The translations under genes and the position numbers were made by a program. Below are positions 10,280 through 22,700 of a DNA stretch of 64,000 nt, in pieces; position 1 is the stretch's first letter; the number at the start of each line of letters is the position of its first letter. The notes beneath the pieces were generated by a model. That model was given only the letters and a program-made list of their open reading frames with translations, did no database searches and was not told where the DNA came from. Source of the DNA: Luzula sylvatica (Eukaryota; Streptophyta; Magnoliopsida; Poales; Juncaceae); assembly GCA_946800325.1 (NCBI GenBank), contig OX326956.1:41475052-41539051 (forward strand), in the 5' to 3' direction.

Positions 10280-13200
10280 TCATTTATATCGTATCTTTTA
10301 CTACATAACTTTTCACCAAATTTCACAAACACTAAGAAAGTTTGTTTTTTGATTCAAAACATGATTTTAACGCTTTGAGGAGTTCAAATAACGTGTTTTT
10401 AGATAATTTGTATCGTACCTTTTACTACATAAGTTTTCACCAAATTTCACAAACACTAAGAAAGTTTGTTTTTCGATTCAAAACATGATTTTAACGCTTT
10501 GAGGAGTTCAAATAACGTATTTTTAGATCATTTGTATCGTATATTTTACTACATAACTTTTCACCAAATTTCACACACACTAAGAAAGTTTGTTTTTCGA
10601 TTCAAAACAAGATTTTAACGCTTTGAGGAGTTCAAATAACGTGTTTTTAGACCAATTGTATCGTATCTTTTACTGCATAACTTTTCACCAAATTTCACAA
10701 ACACTCTGAAAGTTTGTCTTTCGATTGAAAACAAGATTTTAACGCTTTGAGGAGTTCAAATAACTTGTTTTTAGATCATTTGTATCGTATCTTTTACTAC
10801 ATAACTTTTCACCAAATTTCACAATCACTAAGAAAGTTTGTTTTTCGATTCAAAACAAGATTTTAACGCTTTGAGGAGTTCAAATAACTTGTTTTTAGAT
10901 CATTCGTATCGTATCTTTTACTACATAATTTTTCACCAAATTTCACAAACACTAAGAAAGTTTGTTTTTCGATTCAAAACAAGATTTTAACGCTTTGAGG
11001 AGTTCAAATAACGTGTTTTTAGATCATTTGTATCGTACCTTTTACTACATAAGTTTTCACCAAATTTCACAAACACTAAGAAAGTTTGTTTTTCGATTCA
11101 AAACATGATTTTAACGCTTTGAGGAGTTCAAATAACATATTTTTAGATCATTTGTATCGTATATTTTACTACATAACTTTTCACCAAATTTCACACACAC
11201 TAAGAAAGTTTGTTTTTCGATTCAAAACAAGATTTTAACGCTTTGAGGAGTTCAAATAACGTGTTTTTAGACCAATTGTATCGTATCTTTTACTGCATAA
11301 CTTTTCACCAAATTTCACAAACACTCTGAAAGTTTGTCTTTCGATTGAAAACAAGATTTTAACGCTTTGAGGAGTTCAAATAACTTGTTTTTAGATCATT
11401 TGTATCGTATCTTTTACTACATAACTTTTCACCAAATTTCACAATCACTAAGAAAGTTTGTTTTTCGATTCAAAACAAGATTTTAACGCTTTGAGGAGTT
11501 CAAATAACTTGTTTTTAGATCATTCGTATCGTATCTTTTAATACATAATTTTTCACCAAATTTCACAAACACTAAGAAAGTTTGTTTTTCGATTCAAAAC
11601 AAGATTTTAACGCTTTGAGGAGTTCAAATAACGTGTTTTTAGATCATTTGTTTCGTATCTTTTACTACATAACTTTTCACCAAATTTCACAAACACTAAG
11701 AAATTTTGTTTTTCGATTCAAAACAAGATTTTAACGCTTTGAGGAGTTCAAATAACGTGTTTTTAGATCATTTGTATCGTATCTTTTACTACATAACTTT
11801 TCACCAAATTTCACAAACACTAAGAAAGTTTGTTTTTCGATTCACAACCAAGATTTTAACGCTTTGAGGAGTTCAAATAACGTGTTTTTAGATCATTTGT
11901 ATCGTATCTTTTACTACATAACTTTTCACCAAATTTCACAAACACTAAGAAAGTTTGTTTTTCGATTCAAAACAAGATTTTAACGCTTAGAGGAGTTCAA
12001 ATAACTTGTTTTTAGATCATTTGTATCGTATCTTTTACTACATAACTTTTCACCAAATTTCACAAACACTAAGAAAGTTTGTTTTTCGATTCAAAACAAG
12101 ATTTTAACGCTTAGAGGAGTTCAAATAACTTGTTTTTAGATCATTTGTATCGTATCTTTTACTACATAACTTTTCACCAAATTTCACAAACACTAATAAA
12201 GTTTGTTTTTCGATTCAAAACAAGATTATAACGCTTTGAGGAGTTCAAATAACGTGTTTTTTGATCATTTGTATCGGGTCTTTTACTATATAACTTTTCA
12301 CCAAATTTCACAAACACTAAGAGAGTTTGTTTTTCGATTCAAAATAAGATTTTAACGCTTTGAGGAGTTCAAATAACTTGTTTTTAGATCATTTGTATCG
12401 TATCTTTTACTACATAACTTTTCACCAAATTTCACAAACACTATGAAAGTTTATTTTTCGATTCAAAACAAGATTTTAACGCTTTGAGGAGTTCAAATAA
12501 CTTGTTTTTAGATCATTTGTATCGTATCTTTTACTACATAACTTTTCACCAAATTTCACAAACACTATGAAAGTTTGTTTTTCGATTCAAAACAAGATTT
12601 TAACGCTTTGAGGAGTTCAAATAACGTGTTTATAGATCATTTATATCGTATCTTTTACTACATAACTTTTCACCAAATTTCACAAACACTAAGAAAGTTT
12701 GTTTTTTGATTCAAAACATGATTTTAACGCTTTGAGGAGTTCAAATAACGTGTTTTTAGATAATTTGTATCGTACCTTTTACTACATAAGTTTTCACCAA
12801 ATTTCACAAACACTAAGAAAGTTTGTTTTTCGATTCAAAACATGATTTTAACGCTTTGAGGAGTTCAAATAACATATTTTTAGATCATTTGTATCGTATA
12901 TTTTACTACATAACTTTTCACCAAATTTCACACACACTAAGAAAGTTTGTTTTTCGATTCAAAACAAGATTTTAACGCATTGAGGAATTCAAATAACGTG
13001 TTTTTAGACCAATTGTATCGTATCTTTTACTGCATAACTTTTCACCAAATTTCACAAACACTCTGAAAGTTTGTTTTTCGATTGAAAACAAGATTTTAAC
13101 GCTTTGAGGAGTTCAAATAACTAGTTTTTAGATCATTTGTATCGTATCTTTTACTACATAACTTTTCACCAAATTTCACAATCACTAAGAAAGTTTGTTT

Positions 13201-16200
13201 TTCCATTCAAAACAAGATTTTAACGCTTTGAGGAGTTCAAATAACTTGTTTTTAGATCATTCGTATCGTATCTTTTACTACATAATTTGTCACCAAATTT
13301 CACAAACACTAAGAAAGTTTGTTTTTCGATTCAAAACAAGATTTTAACGCTTTGAGGAGTTCAAATAACGTGTTTTTAGATCATTTGTTTCGTATCTTTT
13401 ACTACATAACTTTTCACCAAATTTCACAAACACTAAGAAAATTTGTTTTTCGATTCAAAACGAGATTTTAACGCTTTGAGGAGTTCAAATAACGTTTTTT
13501 TAGATCATTTGTATCGTATCTTTTACTACATAACTTTTCACCAAATTTCACAAACACTAAGAAAGTTTGTTTTTCGATTCAAAACCAAGATTTTAACGCT
13601 TTGAGGAGTTCAAATAACGTGTTTTTAGATCATTTGTATCGTATCTTTTACTACATAACTTTTCACCAAATTTCACAAACACTAAGAAAGTTTGTTTTTC
13701 GATTCAAAACAAGATTTTAACGCTTAGAGGAGTTCAAATAACTTGTTTTTAGATCATTTGTATCGTATCTTTTACTACATAACTTTTCACCAAATTTCAC
13801 AAACACTAATAAAGTTTGTTTTTCGATTCAAAATAAGATTATAACGCTTTGAGGAGTTCAAATAACGTGTTTTTTGATCATTTGTTTCGTATCTTTTACT
13901 ACATAACTTTTCACCAAATTTCACAAACACTAAGAAAGTTTGTTTTTCGATTCAAAACCAAGATTTTAACGCTTTGAGGAGTTCGAATAACGTGTTTTTA
14001 GATCATTTGTATCGTATCTTTTACTACATAACTTTTCACCAAATTTCACAAACACTAAGAAAGTTTGTCTTTCGATTGAAAACAAGATTTTAACGCTTTG
14101 AGGAGTTCAAATAACTTGTTTTTTGTTCATTTGTATCGTATCTTTTACTACATAACTTTTCACCAAATTTCACAATCACTAAGAAAGTTTGTTTTTCGAT
14201 TCAAAACAAGATTTTAACGCTTTGAGGAGTTCAAATAACTTGTTTTTAGATCATTCGTATCGTATCTTTTACTACATAATTTTTCACCAAATTTCACAAA
14301 CACTAAGAAAGTTTGTTTTTCGATTCAAAACAAGATTTTAACGCTTTGAGGAGTTCAAATAACGTGTTTTTAGATCATTTGTATCGTACCTTTTACTACA
14401 TAAGTTTTCACCAAATTTCACAAACACTAAGAAAGTTTGTTTTTCGATTCAAAACATGATTTTAACGCTTTGAGGAGTTCAAATAACATATTTTTAGATC
14501 ATTTGTATCGTATATTTTACTACATAACTTTTCACCAAATTTCACAAACACTAAGAAAGTTTGTTTTTCGATTCAAAACAAGATTTTAACGCTTTGAGGA
14601 GTTCAAATAACGTGTTTTTAGACCAATTGTATCGGGTCTTTTACTACATAACTTTTCACCAAATTTCACAAACACTAAGAGAGTTTGTTTTTCGATTGAA
14701 AACAAGATTTTAACGCTTTGAGGAGTTCAAATAACTTGTTTTTAGATCATTTGTATCGTATCTTTTACTACATAACTTTTCACCAAATTTCACAAACACT
14801 ATGAAAGTTTATTTTTCAATTCAAAACAAGATTTTAACGCTTTGAGGAGTTCAAATAACTTGTTTTTAGATCATTTGTATCGTATCTTTTACTACATAAC
14901 TTTTCACCAAATTTCACAAACACTCTGAAAGTTTATTTTTCGATTCAAAACAAGATTTTAACGCTTTGAGGAGTTCAAATAACTTGTTTTTAGATCATTT
15001 GTATCGTATCTTTTACTACATAACTTTTCACCAAATTTCACAAACACTATGAAAGTTTGTTTTTCGATTCAAAACAAGATTTTAACGCTTAGAGGAGTTC
15101 AAATAACGTGTTTATAGATCATTTATATCGTATATTTTACTACATAACTTTTCACCAAATTTCACACACACTAAGAAAGTTTGTTTTTCGATTCAAAACA
15201 AGATTTTAACGCTTAGAGGAGTTCAAATAACTTGTTTTTAGATCATTTGTATCGTATCTTTTACTACATAACTTTTCACCAAATTTCACAAACACTAAGA
15301 AAGTTTGTTTTTCGATTCAAAACAAGATTTTAACGCTTAGAGGAGTTCAAATAACTTGTTTTTAGATCATTTGTATCGTATCTTTTGCTACATAACTTTT
15401 CACCAAATTTCACAAACACTAATAAAGTTTGTTTTTCGATTCAAAATAAGATTATAACGCTTTGAGGAGTTCAAATAACGTGTTTTTAGATCATTTGTTT
15501 CGTATCTTTTACTACATAACTTTTCTCCAAATTTCACAAACACTAAGAAAGTTTGTTTTTCGATTCAAAACCAAGATTTTAACGCTTTGAGGAGTTCAAA
15601 TAACGTGTTTTTAGATCATTTGTATCGTATCTTTTACTACATAACTTTTCACCAAATTTCACAAACACTAAGAAAGTTTGTTTTTCGATTCAAAACAAGA
15701 TTTTAACGCTTAGAGGAGTTCAAATAACTTGTTTTTAGATCATTTGTATCGTATCTTTTACTACATAACTTTTCACCAAATTTCACAAACACTAAGAAAG
15801 TTTGTTTTTCGATTCAAAACAAGATTTTAACGCTTAGAGGAGTTCAAATAACGTGTTTTTTGATCATTTGTATCGTATCTTTTACTACATAACTTTTCAC
15901 CAAATTTCACAAACACTAAGAAAGTTTGTTTTTCGATTCAAAACAAGATTTTAACGCTTTGAGATGTTCAAATAACTTGTTTTTAGATCATTTGTATCGT
16001 GTCTTTTACTACATAACTTTTCACCAAATTTCACGAACACTATGAAAGTTTGCTTTTCGATTCAAAACAAGATTTTAACGCTTTGAGGAGTTCAAATAAC
16101 GTGTTTTTAGATAATTTGTATCGTATATTTTACTACATAACTTTTCACCAAATTTCACAAACACTATGAAAGTTTATTTTTCGATTCAAAACAAGATTTT

Positions 16201-17377
16201 AACTCTTTGAGGAGTTCAAATAACTTGTTTTTAGATCATTTGTATCGTATCTTTTACTACATAACTCTTCACCAAATTTCACAAACACTATGAAAGTTTG
16301 CTTTTCGATTCAAAACAAGATTTTAACGCTTTGAGGAGTTCAAATAACGTGTTTATAGATAATTTGTATCGTATATTTTACTACATAACTTTTCACCAAA
16401 TTTCACACACACTAAGAAAGTTTGTTTTTCGATTCAAAACAAGATTTTAACGCTTTGAGGAGTTCAAATAACGTGTTTTTAGACCAATTGTATCGTATCT
16501 TTTACTGCATAACTTTTCACCAAATTTCACAAACACTCTGAAAGTTTGTCTTTCGATTCAAAATAAGATTATAACGCTTTGAGGAGTTCAAATAACGTGT
16601 TTTTTGATCATTTGTATCGTATCTTTTACTACATAACTTTTCACCAAATTTCACAAACACTAAGAAAGTTTGTTTTTCGATTCAAAACAAGATTTTAACG
16701 CTTTGAGATGTTCAAATAATTTGTTTTTAGATCATTTGTATCGTGTCTTTTACTACATAACTTTTCACCAAATTTCACACACACTAAGAGAGTTTGTTTT
16801 TCGATTCAAAACAAGATTTTAACGCTTTGAGGAGTTCAAATAACTTGTTTTTAGATCATTTGTATCGTATCTTTTACTACATAACTTTTCACCAAATTTC
16901 ACAAACACTATGAAAGTTTATTTTTCGATTCAAAACAAGATTTTAACTCTTTGAGGAGTTCAAATAACTTGTTTTTAGATCATTTGTATCGTATCTTTTA
17001 CTACATAACTCTTCACCAAATTTCACAAACACTATGAAAGTTTGCTTTTCGATTCAAAACAAGATTTTAACGCTTTGAGGAGTTCAAATAACGTGTTTAT
17101 AGATCATTTATATCGTATCTTTTACTACATAACTTTTCACCAAATTTCACAAACACTAAGAAAGTTTGTTTTTCGATTCAAAACAAGATTTTAACGCTTT
17201 GAGGAGTTCAAATAACGTGTTTTTAGACCAATTGTATCGTATCTTTTACTGCATAACTTTTCACCAAATTTCACAAACACTCTGATAGTTTGTCTTTCGA
17301 TTGAAAACAAGATTTTAACGCTTTGAGGAGTTCAAATAACTTGTTTTTAGATCATTTGTATCGTATCTTTTACTACA

Positions 17378-19237
17378 TAACTTTTCACCAAATTTCACAA
17401 ACACTAATAAAGTTTGTTTTTCGATTCAAAATAAGATTATAACGCTTTGAGGAGTTCAAATAACGTGTTTTTTGATCATTTATATCGTATCTTTTACTAC
17501 ATAACTTTTCACCAAATTTCACAAACACTAAGAAAGTTTGTTTTTTGATTCAAAACATGATTTTAACGCTCTGAGGAGTTCAAATAACGTGTTTTTAGAT
17601 AATTTGTATCGTACCTTTTACTACATAAGTTTTCACCAAATTTCACAAACACAAAGAAAGTTTGTTTTTCGATTCAAAACATGATTTGAACGCTTTGAGG
17701 AGTTCAAATAACATATTTTTAGATCATTTGTATCGTATATTTTACTACATAACTTTTCACCAAATTTCACACACACTAAGAAAGTTTGTTTTTCGATTCA
17801 AAACAAGATTTTAACGCTTTGAGGAGTTCAAATAACGTGTTTTTAGACCAATTGTATCGTATCTTTTACTGCATAACTTTTCACCAAATTTCACAAACAC
17901 AAAGAAAGTTTGTTTTTCGATTCAAAACATGATTTTAACGCTTTGAGGAGTTCAAATAACATATTTTTAGATCATTTGTATCGTATATTTTACTACATAA
18001 CTTTTCCCCAAATTTCACACACACTAAGAAAGTTTGTTTTTCGATTCAAAATAAGATTATAACGCTTTGAGGAGTTCAAATAACGTGTTTTTAGACCAAT
18101 TGTATCGTATCTTTTACTGCATAACTTTTCACCAAATTTCACAAACACTCTGAAAGTTTGTCTTTCGATTGAAAACAAGATTTTAACGCTTTGAGGAGTT
18201 CAAATAACTTGTTTTTAGATCATTTGTATCGTATCTTTTACTACATAACTTTTCACCAAATTTCACAAACACTAATAAAGTTTGTTTTTCGATTCAAAAT
18301 AAGATTATAACGCTTTGAGGAGTTCAAATAACGTGTTTTTTGATCATTTATATCGTATCTTTTACTACATAACTTTTCACCAAATTTCACAAACACTAAG
18401 AAAGTTTGTTTTTTGATTCAAAACATGATTTTAACGCTCTGAGGAGTTCAAATAACGTGTTTTTAGATAATTTGTATCGTACCTTTTACTACATAAGTTT
18501 TCACCAAATTTCACAAACACAAAGAAAGTTTGTTTTTCGATTCAAAACATGATTTTAACGCTTTGAGGAGTTCAAATAACATATTTTTAGATCATTTGTA
18601 TCGTATATTTTACTACATAACTTTTCACCAAATTTCACACACACTAAGAGAGTTTGTTTTTCGATTCAAAACAAGATTTTAACGCTTTGAGGAGTTCAAA
18701 TAACTTGTTTTTAGATCATTTGTATCGTATCTTTTACTACATAACTGTTCACCAAATTTCACAAACACTATGAAAGTTTATTTTTCGATTCAAAACAAGA
18801 TTTTAACTCTTTGAGGAGTTCAAATAACTTGTTTTTAGATCATTTGTATCGTATCTTTTACTACATAACTCTTCACCAAATTTCACAAACACTATGAAAG
18901 TTTGCTTTTCGATTCAAAACAAGATTGTAACGCTTTGAGGAGTTCAAATAACGTGTTTATAGATCATTTATATCGTATCTTTTACTACATAACTTTTCAC
19001 CAAATTTCACAAACACTAAGAAAGTTTGTTTTTCGATTCAAAACAAGATTTTAACGCTTTGAGGAGTTCAAATAACGTGTTTTTAGACCAATTGTATCGT
19101 ATCTTTTACTGCATAACTTTTCACCAAATTTCACAAACACTCTGAAAGTTTGTCTTTCGATTGAAAACAAGATTTTAACGCTTTGAGGAGTTCAAATAAC
19201 TTGTTTTTAGATCATTTGTATCGTATCTTTTACTACA
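17378..19237. repeat. Nested 7- and 8-monomer duplications at the end of copy A
   Basis: A three-monomer signature recurs at 17,378, 18,246 and 19,238, with steps of 868 bp (7 x 124) and 992 bp (8 x 124). The signature is AATAAAG with AATAAG/GATTATA, then TTTTTTGATTC with GCTCTGAGG, then TAAGTTTT with ACACAAAG. The C of GCTCTG sits at 17,571, 18,439 and 19,431. These are small unequal-exchange products that formed before the 9428-bp amplification, since copy B carries the same nested pattern 9428 bp further right. Confidence 0.8.
17998..18121. repeat. Chimeric monomer (ACACAC / GATTATA / GACCAATT)
   Basis: This single monomer combines diagnostic bases that elsewhere belong to different subtypes. 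Its start has CACACAC (normally followed by AACAAGATTTT), its middle has AATAAGATTATA (normally preceded by AATAAAG), and its end has GACCAATT with TACTGCA. It also carries a unique TTCCCC for TTCACC. The same chimera is present at 27,426-27,549 in copy B. The simplest reading is exchange or gene conversion inside a monomer, followed by copying with the 76-mer. Confidence 0.7.
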
Positions 19238-19707
19238 TAACTTTTCACCAAATTTCACAAACACTAATAAAGTTTGTTTTTCGATTCAAAATAAGATTAT
19301 AACGCTTTGAGGAGTTCAAATAACGTGTTTTTTGATCATTTATATCGTATCTTTTACTACATAACTTTTCACCAAATTTCACAAACACTAAGAAAGTTTG
19401 TTTTTTGATTCAAAACATGATTTTAACGCTCTGAGGAGTTCAAATAACGTGTTTTTAGATAATTTGTATCGTACCTTTTACTACATAAGTTTTCACCAAA
19501 TTTCACAAACACAAAGAAAGTTTGTTTTTCGATTCAAAACATGATTTTAACGCTTTGAGGAGTTCAAATAACATATTTTTAGATCATTTGTATCGTATAT
19601 TTTACTACATAACTTTTCACCAAATTTCACACACACTAAGAAAGTTTGTTTTTCGATTCAAAATAAGATTATAACGCTTTGAGGAGTTCAAATAACGTGT
19701 TTTTTGA

Positions 19708-22700
19708 TCATTTATATCGTATCTTTTACTACATAACTTTTCACCAAATTTCACAAACACTAAGAAAGTTTGTTTTTTGATTCAAAACATGATTTTAACG
19801 CTTTGAGGAGTTCAAATAACGTGTTTTTAGATAATTTGTATCGTACCTTTTACTACATAAGTTTTCACCAAATTTCACAAACACTAAGAAAGTTTGTTTT
19901 TCGATTCAAAACATGATTTTAACGCTTTGAGGAGTTCAAATAACGTATTTTTAGATCATTTGTATCGTATATTTTACTACATAACTTTTCACCAAATTTC
20001 ACACACACTAAGAAAGTTTGTTTTTCGATTCAAAACAAGATTTTAACGCTTTGAGGAGTTCAAATAACGTGTTTTTAGACCAATTGTATCGTATCTTTTA
20101 CTGCATAACTTTTCACCAAATTTCACAAACACTCTGAAAGTTTGTCTTTCGATTGAAAACAAGATTTTAACGCTTTGAGGAGTTCAAATAACTTGTTTTT
20201 AGATTATTTGTATCGTATCTTTTACTACATAACTTTTCACCAAATTTCACAATCACTAAGAAAGTTTGTTTTTCGATTCAAAACAAGATTTTAACGCTTT
20301 GAGGAGTTCAAATAACTTGTTTTTAGATCATTCGTATCGTATCTTTTACTACATAATTTTTCACCAAATTTCACAAACACTAAGAAAGTTTGTTTTTCGA
20401 TTCAAAACAAGATTTTAACGCTTTGAGGAGTTCAAATAACGTGTTTTTAGATCATTTGTATCGTACCTTTTACTACATAAGTTTTCACCAAATTTCACAA
20501 ACACTAAGAAAGTTTGTTTTTCGATTCAAAACATGATTTTAACGCTTTGAGGAGTTCAAATAACATATTTTTAGATCATTTGTATCGTATATTTTACTAC
20601 ATAACTTTTCACCAAATTTCACACACACTAAGAAAGTTTGTTTTTCGATTCAAAACAAGATTTTAACGCTTTGAGGAGTTCAAATAACGTGTTTTTAGAC
20701 CAATTGTATCGTATCTTTTACTGCATAACTTTTCACCAAATTTCACAAACACTCTGAAAGTTTGTCTTTCGATTGAAAACAAGATTTTAACGCTTTGAGG
20801 AGTTCAAATAACTTGTTTTTAGATCATTTGTATCGTATCTTTTACTACATAACTTTTCACCAAATTTCACAATCACTAAGAAAGTTTGTTTTTCGATTCA
20901 AAACAAGATTTTAACGCTTTGAGGAGTTCAAATAACTTGTTTTTAGATTATTCGTATCGTATCTTTTACTACATAATTTTTCACCAAATTTCACAAACAC
21001 TAAGAAAGTTAGTTTTTCGATTCAAAACAAGATTTTAACGCTTTGAGGAGTTCAAATAACGTGTTTTTAGATCATTTGTTTCGTATCTTTTACTACATAA
21101 CTTTTCACCAAATTTCACAAACACTAAGAAATTTTGTTTTTCGATTCAAAACAAGATTTTAACGCTTTGAGGAGTTCAAATAACGTGTTTTTAGATCATT
21201 TGTATCGTATCTTTTACTACATAACTTTTCACCAAATTTCACAAACACTAAGAAAGTTTGTTTTTCGATTCACAACCAAGATTTTAACGCTTTGAGGAGT
21301 TCAAATAACGTGTTTTTAGATCATTTGTATCGTATCTTTTACTACATAACTTTTCACCAAATTTCACAAACACTAAGAAAGTTTGTTTTTCGATTCAAAA
21401 CAAGATTTTAACGCTTAGAGGAGTTCAAATAACTTGTTTTTAGATCATTTGTATCGTATCTTTTACTACATAACTTTTCACCAAATTTCACAAACACTAA
21501 GAAAGTTTGTTTTTCGATTCAAAACAAGATTTTAACGCTTAGAGGAGTTCAAATAACTTGTTTTTAGATCATTTGTATCGTATCTTTTACTACATAACTT
21601 TTCACCAAATTTCACAAACACTAATAAAGTTTGTTTTTCGATTCAAAACAAAATTATAACGCTTTGAGGAGTTCAAATAACGTGTTTTTTGATCATTTGT
21701 ATCGGGTCTTTTACTATATAACTTTTCACCAAATTTCACAAACACTAAGAGAGTTTGTTTTTCGATTCAAAATAAGATTTTAACGCTTTGAGGAGTTCAA
21801 ATAACTTGTTTTTAGATCATTTGTATCGTATCTTTTACTACATAACTTTTCACCAAATTTCACAAACACTATGAAAGTTTATTTTTCGATTCAAAACAAG
21901 ATTTTAACGCTTTGAGGAGTTCAAATAACTTGTTTTTAGATCATTTGTATCGTATCTTTTACTACATAACTTTTCACCAAATTTCACAAACACTATGAAA
22001 GTTTGTTTTTCGATTCAAAACAAGATTTTAACGCTTTGAGGAGTTCAAATAACGTGTTTATAGATCATTTATATCGTATCTTTTACTACATAACTTTTCA
22101 CCAAATTTCACAAACACTAAGAAAGTTTGTTTTTTGATTCAAAACATGATTTTAACGCTTTGAGGAGTTCAAATAACGTGTTTTTAGATAATTTGTATCG
22201 TACCTTTTACTACATAAGTTTTCACCAAATTTCACAAACACTAAGAAAGTTTGTTTTTCGATTCAAAACATGATTTTAACGCTTTGAGGAGTTCAAATAA
22301 CATATTTTTAGATCATTTGTATCGTATATTTTACTACATAACTTTTCACCAAATTTCACACACACTAAGAAAGTTTGTTTTTCGATTCAAAACAAGATTT
22401 TAACGCATTGAGGAATTCAAATAACGTGTTTTTAGACCAATTGTATCGTATCTTTTACTGCATAACTTTTCACCAAATTTCACAAACACTCTGAAAGTTT
22501 GTTTTTCGATTGAAAACAAGATTTTAACGCTTTGAGGAGTTCAAATAACTAGTTTTTAGATCATTTGTATCGTATCTTTTACTACATAACTTTTCACCAA
22601 ATTTCACAATCACTAAGAAAGTTTGTTTTTCCATTCAAAACAAGATTTTAACGCTTTGAGGAGTTCAAATAACTTGTTTTTAGATCATTCGTATCGTATC

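Larger units (their letters stand above)
10280..19707. repeat. 76-mer higher-order repeat, copy A (9428 bp)
   Basis: From about 10,280 every distinctive base recurs 9428 bp to the right: ACGTATTTTT (10,513 -> 19,941 -> 29,369), AAATTTT (11,701 -> 21,129), a unique GAATTC (12,985 -> 22,413 -> 31,841), plus ACTAGT, TTTTTCCATTC and TAATTTGTCACC close behind it. 9428 equals 76 x 124 + 4, the surplus being extra-C monomers. Copy A has private changes such as TTTAATACATAAT near 11,540, GTTCGAATAAC near 13,983, TTTTTCAATTC near 14,816, TTTTCTCC near 15,525 and GATTGTAACG near 18,926. Internally it contains a stretch closely matching 1-2100, so it was assembled from pre-existing 25-mer material. Confidence 0.88.

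Noticed and set aside
17993..18178. A 61-codon open frame on the minus strand
   Set aside because: It starts at TTG, lies entirely within satellite monomers, and spans about one and a half of them in shifting frames. It exists only because the chimeric monomer lost a stop. No gene signal is present.
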